Of a DNA stretch of 6,333 bases, positions 1-4,727 are shown piece after piece (the stretch's first letter is position 1; each line of letters starts with the position of its first letter). Made by a program: the position numbers and the translations under genes. The stretch comes from Oscillospiraceae bacterium. GTDB lineage: Bacteria; Bacillota_A; Clostridia; Oscillospirales; Oscillospiraceae. The DNA lies in contig JAGBEM010000199.1 in assembly GCA_017936985.1 (NCBI GenBank), forward strand, positions 1 to 6,333, in the 5' to 3' direction. Under the pieces are notes generated by a model. The model did not search any database and was not told the origin of the DNA. It saw nothing but the letters and a program-made list of their open reading frames with translations.

Positions 1-84
1 AAGCAGGCAGCAACCGCAGCCTTTTATCGTGAGATCTCCGGTACGGAATACAAGTACGCACAGCCTGAGCAGCCTCAGGTTTAA
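1..84 (+). CDS. C-terminal end of an unidentified protein (partial)
   Basis: An open frame enters from the left edge and stops with TAA at 82-84, giving 27 residues that end in the Gln/Pro-rich tail AQPEQPQV. The stop is followed at once by an AGGAGG ribosome site for the next gene, so this is very likely the upstream member of the same + strand transcription unit. The piece is too short and too low in complexity to name a family. Because the next two genes encode small membrane proteins on a conjugation-type element, it may belong to the transfer gene block, but this is only context. Confidence 0.6.
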   Translation, partial: KQAATAAFYREISGTEYKYAQPEQPQV

Positions 85-96
85 GGAGGAACTACT

Positions 97-321
97 ATGG
101 AACGAATCTGGAAACTTGCAGTATATATCTTTTGGATCGTAGCTTCTACGGCGCTGATCCTTTTGGCTTATGTCCTTTCTGGGAATCAGTATAGTGCTTT
201 TGCTGTTATCATGGTGTATGCTGGCTTGGTAGGATTGGCAATCGGCATCTTCGGTGGTTTTTACACCATTGTTTCCAACCGCACTGTGGACAAAGAACCT
301 GATACGGAAGATCAACAATAA
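97..321 (+). CDS. Small two-helix membrane protein
   Basis: This 74-residue protein has two hydrophobic stretches, about residues 6-27 and 34-58, joined by a short polar turn (SGNQYS). It ends in an acidic hydrophilic tail (VDKEPDTEDQQ). It therefore looks like an inner-membrane hairpin protein with no soluble catalytic domain. The ATG at 97 lies six bases after a GGAGGA ribosome site (85-90), which fixes the start. The gene sits 12 bases after the upstream stop and 23 bases before the next membrane protein, so the three are probably co-transcribed. I do not recognise a family. Small membrane proteins of this kind are common in transfer regions of Gram-positive conjugative elements, but a transfer role here is inference from the neighbourhood. 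Confidence 0.75.
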   Translation: MERIWKLAVYIFWIVASTALILLAYVLSGNQYSAFAVIMVYAGLVGLAIGIFGGFYTIVSNRTVDKEPDTEDQQ

Positions 322-344
322 AACTGTGACCGGAGGTATTTATC

Positions 345-611
345 ATGCTGGATGACATTATCGAAGTAGTGTTGGAGTTAATCCTGGACGGCATGGTGGA
401 AGCAGCAGGATCCAAGAAGGTTCCAATGCCTATGCGGATCGCCCTCGCGGCTGTGTTGGGACTTCTTGCCTTGGCGTTGTTTGGACTACTCTTCTGGGTT
501 GGCATCGGCAGTGGGAGTGTCTTGCTGATCGTATTGGATGTCGTGCTTTTGGCCGCTTGCGTTGCCTGGGTTTGCTTTAAGGTGAAGAAGTATAAGATCA
601 AAAAAGATTAA
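345..611 (+). CDS. Small two-helix membrane protein with amphipathic N-terminus
   Basis: This 88-residue protein starts at an ATG preceded by CGGAGGT (331-337). Residues 2-21 form an acidic, Leu/Ile/Val-rich segment that could be an amphipathic helix. Two hydrophobic segments follow at about 32-53 and 58-78, then a strongly basic tail (KVKKYKIKKD). By the positive-inside rule the basic tail, and the N-terminus with KK at 24-25, should lie in the cytoplasm. No catalytic motif is visible and I do not recognise the family. It shares a two-helix plan with the gene just upstream, but the sequences are not obviously duplicates. Its place in a tight + strand series suggests one operon with the flanking genes. 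Confidence 0.75.
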   Translation: MLDDIIEVVLELILDGMVEAAGSKKVPMPMRIALAAVLGLLALALFGLLFWVGIGSGSVLLIVLDVVLLAACVAWVCFKVKKYKIKKD

Positions 612-623
612 TGGGAGGCACAT

Positions 624-983
624 ATGAGCTTTTGTACCTATATTGCATCCGATAAACCATTACCCGAGAGCGACTGTCTATGGCCGCTAAGCCGTGGTGG
701 TGAGGATATTTACACAGAAAAGGTTTATGTTGCCCAGATCGTTCCCGATTTGGATGACCTTTCAGGAGTGCTTTCCTATGTTCAAAACCACTTGATGAAT
801 GCCGAGGAACTGGAGATTTGGCACATCTGGCAGGGTGTAGAATCCGAGCCGGTAATCCGCAGTCAAACTGTTCCTGTGGGGGAATTAACGATAGCGCATA
901 TTACTGAACTCCAAAGCAAGGATGTCTTTGCCACAACGACCCAATATGATATCCCGGTGCAGTACCGAATTATTATTAAATAA
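624..983 (+). CDS. Uncharacterised 119-aa soluble protein
   Basis: The ATG at 624 follows GGGAGG (613-618), and the gene begins 12 bases after the stop of the membrane protein before it. The product has no signal peptide or membrane segment. Recognisable stretches are an N-terminal MSFCTYIASDKPLP, an aromatic/acidic core with EIWHIW (residues 64-69), and VGELTIAHITEL (85-96). The start and the EIWH region remind me of a group of uncharacterised clostridial proteins that are usually somewhat longer, so this copy may be a short member. That is memory, not a search result. It is the last gene before a strong terminator. Function unknown; I would not assign one. Confidence 0.75.
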   Translation: MSFCTYIASDKPLPESDCLWPLSRGGEDIYTEKVYVAQIVPDLDDLSGVLSYVQNHLMNAEELEIWHIWQGVESEPVIRSQTVPVGELTIAHITELQSKDVFATTTQYDIPVQYRIIIK

Positions 984-1026
984 CAAAGCACAATCATTAC
1001 AAAGACAGCTGAACCGATTATTGCGT

Positions 1027-1065
1027 AAAAAATTATCGCTCTGGAAAATTTCTCCAGGGCGATAA
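1027..1065 (-). terminator. Intrinsic terminator ending the leftward operon
   Basis: Bases 1033-1045 and 1053-1065 form a 13-bp stem with one G-T type pair and a 7-base loop. Read on the - strand, the stem is followed directly by six T residues (complement of 1027-1032). It lies downstream of the zinc-finger-like gene on that strand. With the neighbouring + strand terminator it forms a back-to-back pair that separates two convergent units. Confidence 0.82.
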
Positions 1066-1075
1066 GCTTTACCCC

Positions 1076-1116
1076 AAAGAGGTTTCGCACACATTATGGT
1101 GCGAAACCTCTTTTTT
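1076..1116 (+). terminator. Intrinsic terminator ending the first + strand unit
   Basis: Bases 1076-1090 and 1099-1113 form a perfect 15-bp inverted repeat around an 8-base loop (ACATTATG). The GC-rich part is GAGGTTTCGCAC / GTGCGAAACCTC, and it runs into a T tract (1111-1116). It lies about 90 bases after the stop of the 119-aa gene. It probably also folds in the leftward transcript, but there it is followed by TTTGGGG, a poor T tract. Confidence 0.88.
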
Positions 1117-1129
1117 GCTTTATGGGGTA

Positions 1130-2002
1130 TTATTCACCTTTGCGGCGGCAGGCATCACAGCAGAATCGCTGGTTCGATCTCTTTGCTACAAAGATGGTAT
1201 CGCAGTGATCACACATGCGCAGAGGTGTTTTATCCTCTGCCATCATGAAGCTGAATATCATCTGCAGACCAATCAGCAGAGAATGGAAGTCCCAAACGAT
1301 GGTGGGTTTGTCCAGCAGTGCGATCCGGTAGGTGGGTGCAATACCTCCGAAGGCCGCAACACCTTGCGCCATCAGCTTCTTTTCATCAGCGTTGAATGCA
1401 TCGCCATGCTCATAGTAATACTTGCTGGTAATGAAAGGAAAAGTCATATCTCTCAGCGCCTTTGCGATCCAATCCAGCGGCTCAGCGTATTCCTTTTGGA
1501 AACTCATACTCATAGCATCCGGATCACTGGCAAAGGTCATGGCAAGCGCAACAGCATCCGTATCACCTTTTACATCCCAAACATACTCTACACCACGCTT
1601 TCGAAGATCTAGTTTTTTGAACGGGAAAAAGTAATTGAGGAACCGTTCCGTTTCTAGCGCTTCGTCCCGAATAAAATGGTTCTTCGGCAGGTATACCTTT
1701 TCGTATTGCATGAACTTCGGTGTGGTAGGTAGCGCTGTCATAAGGCCGAGCAGACCGTAATGGTGTACAAACCGCAGGATCGCAGCTTCTTGTTCTTGTT
1801 TAGGTGCTTTCTTGCCGAAGAAGAGTCTACCTACATTCAGTGCTTCCAGAACCATGGTCTGAGCATCCTCAAGGGGACCAAAGATATCTGGCTTGGCATC
1901 TGCCGCAGCTGTGATATATTTCGTGCCTTTGGTATCCGTACGAATCTCATATTTATCATAGCGAACCCAGTAAGAACTGACCCTCTCAAACAGCTGCTTC
2001 AT
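1130..2002 (-). CDS. Uncharacterised 290-aa protein with C-terminal Cys-cluster zinc-finger motif
   Basis: The chosen ATG at 2002 has an ideal ribosome site (AAGGAGGT on the - strand, 2008-2015) five bases upstream. A longer reading from an in-frame ATG at 2032 would add ten residues, but that ATG lies inside a hairpin and has no ribosome site. The first 235 or so residues show no motif I can name; they are mixed alpha/beta in appearance and soluble. The C-terminus has CDHC at 264-267 and CCDAC at 281-285, a CX2C-X13-CCX2C arrangement with FVAKRSNQRFC between. This resembles the zinc-ribbon or treble-clef tail found in clostridial DUF6076-like and CGNR-type proteins (from memory). The start overlaps the end of the HTH gene by 17 nt, implying translational coupling. 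A regulatory or nucleic-acid-binding role is likely but not shown. Confidence 0.8.
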   Translation of the reverse strand: MKQLFERVSSYWVRYDKYEIRTDTKGTKYITAAADAKPDIFGPLEDAQTMVLEALNVGRLFFGKKAPKQEQEAAILRFVHHYGLLGLMTALPTTPKFMQYEKVYLPKNHFIRDEALETERFLNYFFPFKKLDLRKRGVEYVWDVKGDTDAVALAMTFASDPDAMSMSFQKEYAEPLDWIAKALRDMTFPFITSKYYYEHGDAFNADEKKLMAQGVAAFGGIAPTYRIALLDKPTIVWDFHSLLIGLQMIFSFMMAEDKTPLRMCDHCDTIFVAKRSNQRFCCDACRRKGE

Positions 2003-2768
2003 AGCACACCTCCTTACCGCTCCCGAACCCATCGGGGGCGGTTTTTTTGTATTTACGCAGAAATTCTTTCTCTTCCAGTGAGAGTGACCCGGTAGGCTTT
2101 GTGCGCAGGTGTTCGTACCAACCGGCTCTTAGCTTGCGGAGGATCACATTCCGTTTCTTCCGGATGTTCCGGGTGGACTGCCCCATCAGCTTGGCAACCT
2201 CCTGGGATTGCAGCAGCTGGATAGCAGAGTAGTAGAAGTTCTCTTTATGGTCTTCTTTCAGAGAGTAGATCAAAGAAGAAAGCACCGCATCCGCTAAAAG
2301 GTCGTGCATTTCATAAGGACAGTTGGCAAGCCAATCCAGATAATTGCCGCTGCGCATTTGCCGCGCCACCGGTGTGCCCAACCACTCAGGGAAAACATGG
2401 GGATCCTTTGCAATGCCTACATCCAGCGGCACATCGCCCCGCAGCACTTCGTGATATCGTTCTTTGCGCTCCCGGTTGGAGTCCCGGCGATCCCAGTGAT
2501 ACTGCACCGCCGCAAAGTCATCCTCTGTCCGGGCAGCTTCTTCCAAACGGAGCAGCGCCTCTTCTTTTATCTGCCGCTTCAGCCGCTTCTTTTTCGGAGA
2601 GAGATCTGCATCCGGATCGGGTGCGGCTTCGTCTTTTTCAATTTGCAGTTCCACTTGGTTCAGCCGCTCTTTCCAAAGCTGGTACCGCTGCCGTTTGGCG
2701 GCACTTTGGTCAAAATGGTCCAACTGAGCCTCGTCCAAATCATAGTGCGGGTCGTTTAAATAGTTCAC
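1986..2768 (-). CDS. Sigma-region-4-like helix-turn-helix protein
   Basis: I place the start at the GTG at 2768, seven bases from AGGAGGT on the - strand. An earlier in-frame GTG at 2777 overlaps the ribosome site itself and is unlikely. The product has 260 residues. Residues about 27-82 are highly charged and probably helical or coiled coil (many Lys/Glu/Arg, with PDPDADLSPKKKRLKR in the middle). Residues about 182-214 (SAIQLLQSQEVAKLMGQSTRNIRKKRNVILRKLR) read as a helix-turn-helix with a recognition helix rich in Arg/Lys. This is the pattern of sigma-70 region 4 and of the small sigma-like regulators found on Gram-positive conjugative elements. Sigma region 2 is not evident. It is the first gene of the leftward operon, overlaps the zinc-finger-like gene, and is driven from the divergent control region. 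Function as a regulator is inference. Confidence 0.78.
   Translation of the reverse strand: MNYLNDPHYDLDEAQLDHFDQSAAKRQRYQLWKERLNQVELQIEKDEAAPDPDADLSPKKKRLKRQIKEEALLRLEEAARTEDDFAAVQYHWDRRDSNRERKERYHEVLRGDVPLDVGIAKDPHVFPEWLGTPVARQMRSGNYLDWLANCPYEMHDLLADAVLSSLIYSLKEDHKENFYYSAIQLLQSQEVAKLMGQSTRNIRKKRNVILRKLRAGWYEHLRTKPTGSLSLEEKEFLRKYKKTAPDGFGSGKEVCYEAAV
2008..2015 (-). promoter_or_regulatory. Ribosome binding site of the zinc-finger-like gene
   Basis: AAGGAGGT on the - strand lies five bases before the ATG at 2002. It decides that start over the upstream in-frame ATG at 2032. It lies within the coding sequence of the preceding HTH gene. Confidence 0.8.
2016..2048 (+). terminator. Terminator-like hairpin inside the overlap of the leftward genes
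   Basis: On the + strand, ACCGCTCCCG (2016-2025) and CGGGGGCGGT (2033-2042) form a 10-bp stem with one wobble pair and a 7-base loop, followed by seven T residues (2042-2048). This is the form of a rho-independent terminator for rightward, antisense transcription. No rightward gene is seen directly upstream. On the - strand the same element is an A7 run followed by a hairpin just ahead of the ribosome site of the zinc-finger-like gene, so it might instead influence translation there. Sequence structure is clear; function is open. Confidence 0.5.
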
Positions 2769-2775
2769 AGATCTC

Positions 2776-2782
2776 ACCTCCT
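2776..2782 (-). promoter_or_regulatory. Ribosome binding site of the HTH gene
   Basis: AGGAGGT on the - strand lies seven bases before the GTG at 2768, supporting that codon as the start. The alternative GTG at 2777 falls partly within this site. Confidence 0.72.
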
Positions 2783-2860
2783 AAAAATTTTTCAAAATAT
2801 TTTCTCAAAAAGGTTCCGCTTTGCGGTGCTTATTTCTCCCATAGGTGGAGGGACAGTATA

Positions 2861-2888
2861 TTGCATAGTAGAACACTTGTTCGATAAT
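2861..2888 (+). promoter_or_regulatory. Rightward promoter for the partition / mobilization genes
   Basis: TTGCAT (2861-2866), a 16-base spacer and GATAAT (2883-2888) form a plausible sigma-A promoter with a start near 2895. The -10 matches at five of six positions and the -35 at three of six. Its -10 overlaps the -10 of the leftward promoter by two bases, so the two cannot be occupied at once. Confidence 0.5.
2871..2882. promoter_or_regulatory. LexA/DinR-like operator (SOS box candidate)
   Basis: GAACACTTGTTC contains the dyad GAACA-N2-TGTTC, which fits the Gram-positive LexA core GAAC-N4-GTTC. The flanking bases (A left, G right) match the extended CGAAC...GTTCG form on the right side only. 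The box lies between the -35 and -10 of the rightward promoter and at the predicted start point of the leftward one, a good place for a repressor. Another dyad-binding regulator could use the same sequence. Confidence 0.55.
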
Positions 2889-2915
2889 TATACCAGACAA
2901 GAAATCAAAATGCAA
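2887..2915 (-). promoter_or_regulatory. Leftward promoter for the HTH / zinc-finger operon
   Basis: On the - strand, TTGCAT (2910-2915) is followed after 17 bases by a perfect TATAAT (2887-2892). The -35 agrees with consensus at only three of six positions. The predicted start is near 2880, giving a leader of about 110 bases. The leader contains a small CCGC/GCGG hairpin (about 2817-2827) followed by a T-rich stretch. Confidence 0.6.
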
Positions 2916-2973
2916 TAAAAATTCTGTGAACAGGTGGCTGTCCTGACCATCACCTATGAAAGGAGGAACGTAA

Positions 2974-3180
2974 ATGCCCTTGATCATCAAATCATCCCAG
3001 GTGGAGCAGGTGCGGAAATTGGTTTCACGCTGCTGCAACTGGGACGAGGGGATCTGTCTGCTGCTAGAAATGCCTTGCCCGCAGCAGTTATCCCTCACCC
3101 GTATCAATTGTAGGTATTTCCGGGAGGCGGTACTGCCTGCAAACCAAAGGCTTTACCAAGCAATCATGAACAACAACTAA
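2974..3180 (+). CDS. Cys-rich VLP domain protein
   Basis: This 68-residue protein begins at an ATG preceded by AGGAGG (2961-2966). It has Cys at 20, 21, 28, 35 and 46 and the stretch CRYFREAVLP (46-55). The pattern C...GICLLLEMPCP...C.YF..AVLP matches what I know as the Cysteine-rich VLP family (Pfam Cys_rich_VLP). These are small proteins found mainly on clostridial mobile elements, and the four or five Cys residues suggest metal binding. The biochemical role of the family is not established. It is the first gene of the rightward unit, 12 bases before the parM-like gene, so its product is likely made together with the partition proteins and may act as a small regulator or accessory factor. 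Confidence 0.8.
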   Translation: MPLIIKSSQVEQVRKLVSRCCNWDEGICLLLEMPCPQQLSLTRINCRYFREAVLPANQRLYQAIMNNN

Positions 3181-3192
3181 GGATGAACCAAA

Positions 3193-4116
3193 ATGAAAAG
3201 ACTGAATGACCAATTTATCATCGGTGTTGACCATGGCTATGGCAACATCAAAACCGCAAACCACTGCTTCAAGACCGGTATCCTGGGATATGATTCTGAA
3301 CCCCTCTTCACCGGTGACATGCTGACCTATGGTGGTCGGTATTACCTGATCGGTGAGGGGCACAAGGAATTCATCGCAGAGAAAATCAAGGACGAGGACT
3401 ACTATCTGCTGACATTGGTGGCCATCGCCAAAGAACTGAAGGATGCGGAACTTACTGAAGCCAATATTGTCCTTGCCGCAGGCTTGCCCCTTACCTGGAC
3501 TTCCGGGCAGAAGAAAGAGTTTGCTGCCTACCTGGGCAAGAACAAGGAAGTGGACTTCAACTATAAGAAGGTGGATTATCACATCACCATCGACGATGTG
3601 CGTATCTATCCCCAAGGCTATGCCGCCATTGCTGAATTTGCCGCATCTATGAAGGGTCTGAACCTTGTTGCAGATATCGGCAACGGTACCATGAATGTGC
3701 TGTATATGGTGAACGGCAGACCCCAATCCGGAAAGATGTACACGGAGAAATTCGGCACCTATCAATGCACTCTGGCCATCCGGGAAATGTTCATGCAGAA
3801 AACTCAGCGGGAGATCAACGATGCCATTATCGAAGAAGTTCTCTGCACCGGTACGGCTTCCATCCCCGCAGCGGATATCAAGATCATCCGCATGATCGCA
3901 AAGGAGTATGTGGACGGCATCTTCCGCAGACTCCGGGAGCATGGCTATGACGAGGGTACCATGATGCTCTATATTACCGGCGGCGGTGGTTGCCTTGTGA
4001 AGCACTTTGGCAAAGTCAATGCTGACCGGGTAAAATTCGTGGATGACATCTGCGCCGCAGCTAAGGGATATGAATACTTGGCAGAAGCGCAGTTGAGAGC
4101 GGAGTTTGGCCTATGA
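3193..4116 (+). CDS. parM: ParM/StbA-type actin-like ATPase (plasmid segregation)
   Basis: The 307-residue product is close to the usual length of ParM (about 320). The actin-fold nucleotide motifs are visible: phosphate-1 IIGVDHGYGNIK (9-20) with Asp13, phosphate-2 VADIGNGT (159-166) with Asp161, and the adenosine motif YITGGGG (260-266). ParM-family proteins bind ATP and assemble into filaments that push or hold apart DNA copies bound by ParR at a centromere. The start ATG at 3193 has a modest AAGGATG site (3179-3185). The stop overlaps the next start as ATGA (4113-4116), a sign of coupling with the parR-like gene. Family is secure; the exact subfamily (ParM, AlfA or Alp-like) cannot be settled by eye, and the role in copy segregation is inferred from the pair. 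Confidence 0.88.
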   Translation: MKRLNDQFIIGVDHGYGNIKTANHCFKTGILGYDSEPLFTGDMLTYGGRYYLIGEGHKEFIAEKIKDEDYYLLTLVAIAKELKDAELTEANIVLAAGLPLTWTSGQKKEFAAYLGKNKEVDFNYKKVDYHITIDDVRIYPQGYAAIAEFAASMKGLNLVADIGNGTMNVLYMVNGRPQSGKMYTEKFGTYQCTLAIREMFMQKTQREINDAIIEEVLCTGTASIPAADIKIIRMIAKEYVDGIFRRLREHGYDEGTMMLYITGGGGCLVKHFGKVNADRVKFVDDICAAAKGYEYLAEAQLRAEFGL

Positions 4117-4412
4117 GCGACTACCGGATCAATGTCCGCTTCCATGATGACAATGAAGAGGAAAGACGGGCGGCGGAGTATTTGAAAACGCTGCATCGCT
4201 CCCGTAATCAATTTGTTGTGGATGCAGTGCTGGCCCGTATGGATGACACCAAGCTACTGGACAATATTCGTCAGATCTTCAGGGAAGAAGTTGTCCCCCT
4301 ATCCATTTCTCCTATTCAGCCAGTGCATCAAACAGTAAGTACCGAACTGACCGAAGAGCAGAAGGAAGAAAACCGGAAAAATGTCCTAGCAGACCTGGAT
4401 ATGTTCGGCTGA
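4113..4412 (+). CDS. parR: ParR-like ribbon-helix-helix partition adaptor
   Basis: This 99-residue protein directly follows and overlaps the parM-like gene by 4 nt. The N-terminus fits a ribbon-helix-helix fold: beta strand YRINVRF (4-10), helix about 15-28, turn RSRN, and helix about 32-43 (QFVVDAVLARM). The remaining half is a polar linker ending in an acidic/hydrophobic tail, NVLADLDMFG (90-99). In ParR proteins the N-terminal domain binds repeated DNA sites and the C-terminal tail contacts the ParM filament, which matches this layout. The name rests on gene order and fold, not on a strong sequence signature. A simple CopG-type repressor is the alternative. The DNA just after the gene carries TTTTGGCTCA repeats that could be its target. 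Confidence 0.72.
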   Translation: MSDYRINVRFHDDNEEERRAAEYLKTLHRSRNQFVVDAVLARMDDTKLLDNIRQIFREEVVPLSISPIQPVHQTVSTELTEEQKEENRKNVLADLDMFG

Positions 4413-4478
4413 GCCAAAAACGCGGGATTTTGGCTCAAATATCCGTTTTTCAAAGATCTGCTGAGCCATTTTGGCTCA
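4410..4478. repeat. TTTTGGCTCA repeats forming two hairpins (candidate ParR site)
   Basis: The motif occurs as TGAGCCAAAA (4410-4419, inverted) and as TTTTGGCTCA at 4428-4437 and again at 4469-4478. A partial inverted copy, TGAGCCA, is at 4462-4468. The first two make a 10-bp stem with an 8-base loop that includes the parR stop codon. The others make a 7-bp stem whose base is extended by GATCTGC (4455-4461) and GCAGATC (4481-4487). Repeats next to parR would suit a centromere or autoregulatory operator, although many parC sites lie upstream of parM. Confidence 0.6.
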
Positions 4479-4727
4479 ATGCAGATCAAGTGGACAATTT
4501 GTCCACTTGATTTTTCGTAAAGTGGTAAAGGGTCAAAATGACCATTTACCAGAATCCCCAAAGAGCGGGTATGGACGGTCGGAGTTCGACCGGCAGATGC
4601 CGGGAGCAGGACTGTCCTATACCATAACGAGCAGGGAACTTGTGCTACAAGCTCCACATCCGACAGCTTCCACTGCCGGACCTTTAAGGGCGCTGCCCCT
4701 AACACCCCGATTGAAAGGATTGATTTT
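4413..4727. other. Gene-free, hairpin-rich region between partition and mobilization genes (candidate oriT in its right half)
   Basis: I see no credible gene here, but at least six inverted repeats. After the TTTTGGCTCA hairpins and the terminator come four more: (a) TGGTAAA-g-GGTCA / TGACC-a-TTTACCA, 4523-4551, loop AAA; (b) GGTATGGAC (4568-4576) with GTCCTATACC (4614-4623), enclosing the hairpins CGGTCG/CGACCG (4576-4592) and CCGGCA/TGCCGG (4590-4603); (c) GGAaCTTGT-GCT-ACAAGcTCC, 4635-4655; (d) TTAaGGGC-GCT-GCCCcTAA, 4684-4702. An origin of transfer normally lies just upstream of the mobC/relaxase genes and carries such repeats, so oriT is the leading reading for 4520-4720. A structured RNA leader of mobC is the alternative. 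The nick site cannot be named from sequence alone. Confidence 0.6.
4485..4515 (+). terminator. Terminator-like hairpin after the partition genes
   Basis: ATCAAGTGGACAA (4485-4497) and TTGTCCACTTGAT (4499-4511) form a 13-bp inverted repeat with almost no loop, so the top pairs must open in RNA. It is followed by a T tract (4511-4515). It could end the cys-VLP/parM/parR transcript. Its left edge shares three bases with the preceding hairpin's outer stem, so the two are mutually exclusive in part. Confidence 0.6.

Larger units (their letters stand above)
2840..2958. repeat. Interrupted inverted repeats framing the divergent control region
   Basis: Three nested pairs flank the promoters: CATAGGTG (2840-2847) with CACCTATG (2951-2958), GGACAG (2851-2856) with CTGTCC (2938-2943), and ATTGCAT (2860-2866) with ATGCAAT (2910-2916). 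The innermost pair carries the two -35 boxes. The outer pairs have no assigned role and could be regulator sites or a centromere-like site. Confidence 0.55.

Noticed and set aside
863..1090. Leftward GTG-started frame of 75 codons with a hydrophobic stretch
   Set aside because: It starts inside the + strand terminator stem, crosses the leftward terminator and overlaps the 119-aa gene; no ribosome site is seen.
1115..1612. Rightward 165-codon frame opposite the zinc-finger-like gene
   Set aside because: It begins in the T tract of a terminator and lies antisense to a gene with a much better start and a clear Cys motif.
3088..4005. Leftward 305-codon frame opposite parM
   Set aside because: It is long, but the + strand frame carries all three actin-fold nucleotide motifs; the His/Ile/Asp-rich antisense product is a typical shadow.
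4684..4702. Naming this hairpin as the nick site of oriT
   Set aside because: I know no nick consensus for this relaxase group that can be matched with certainty here, so only the region as a whole is proposed.
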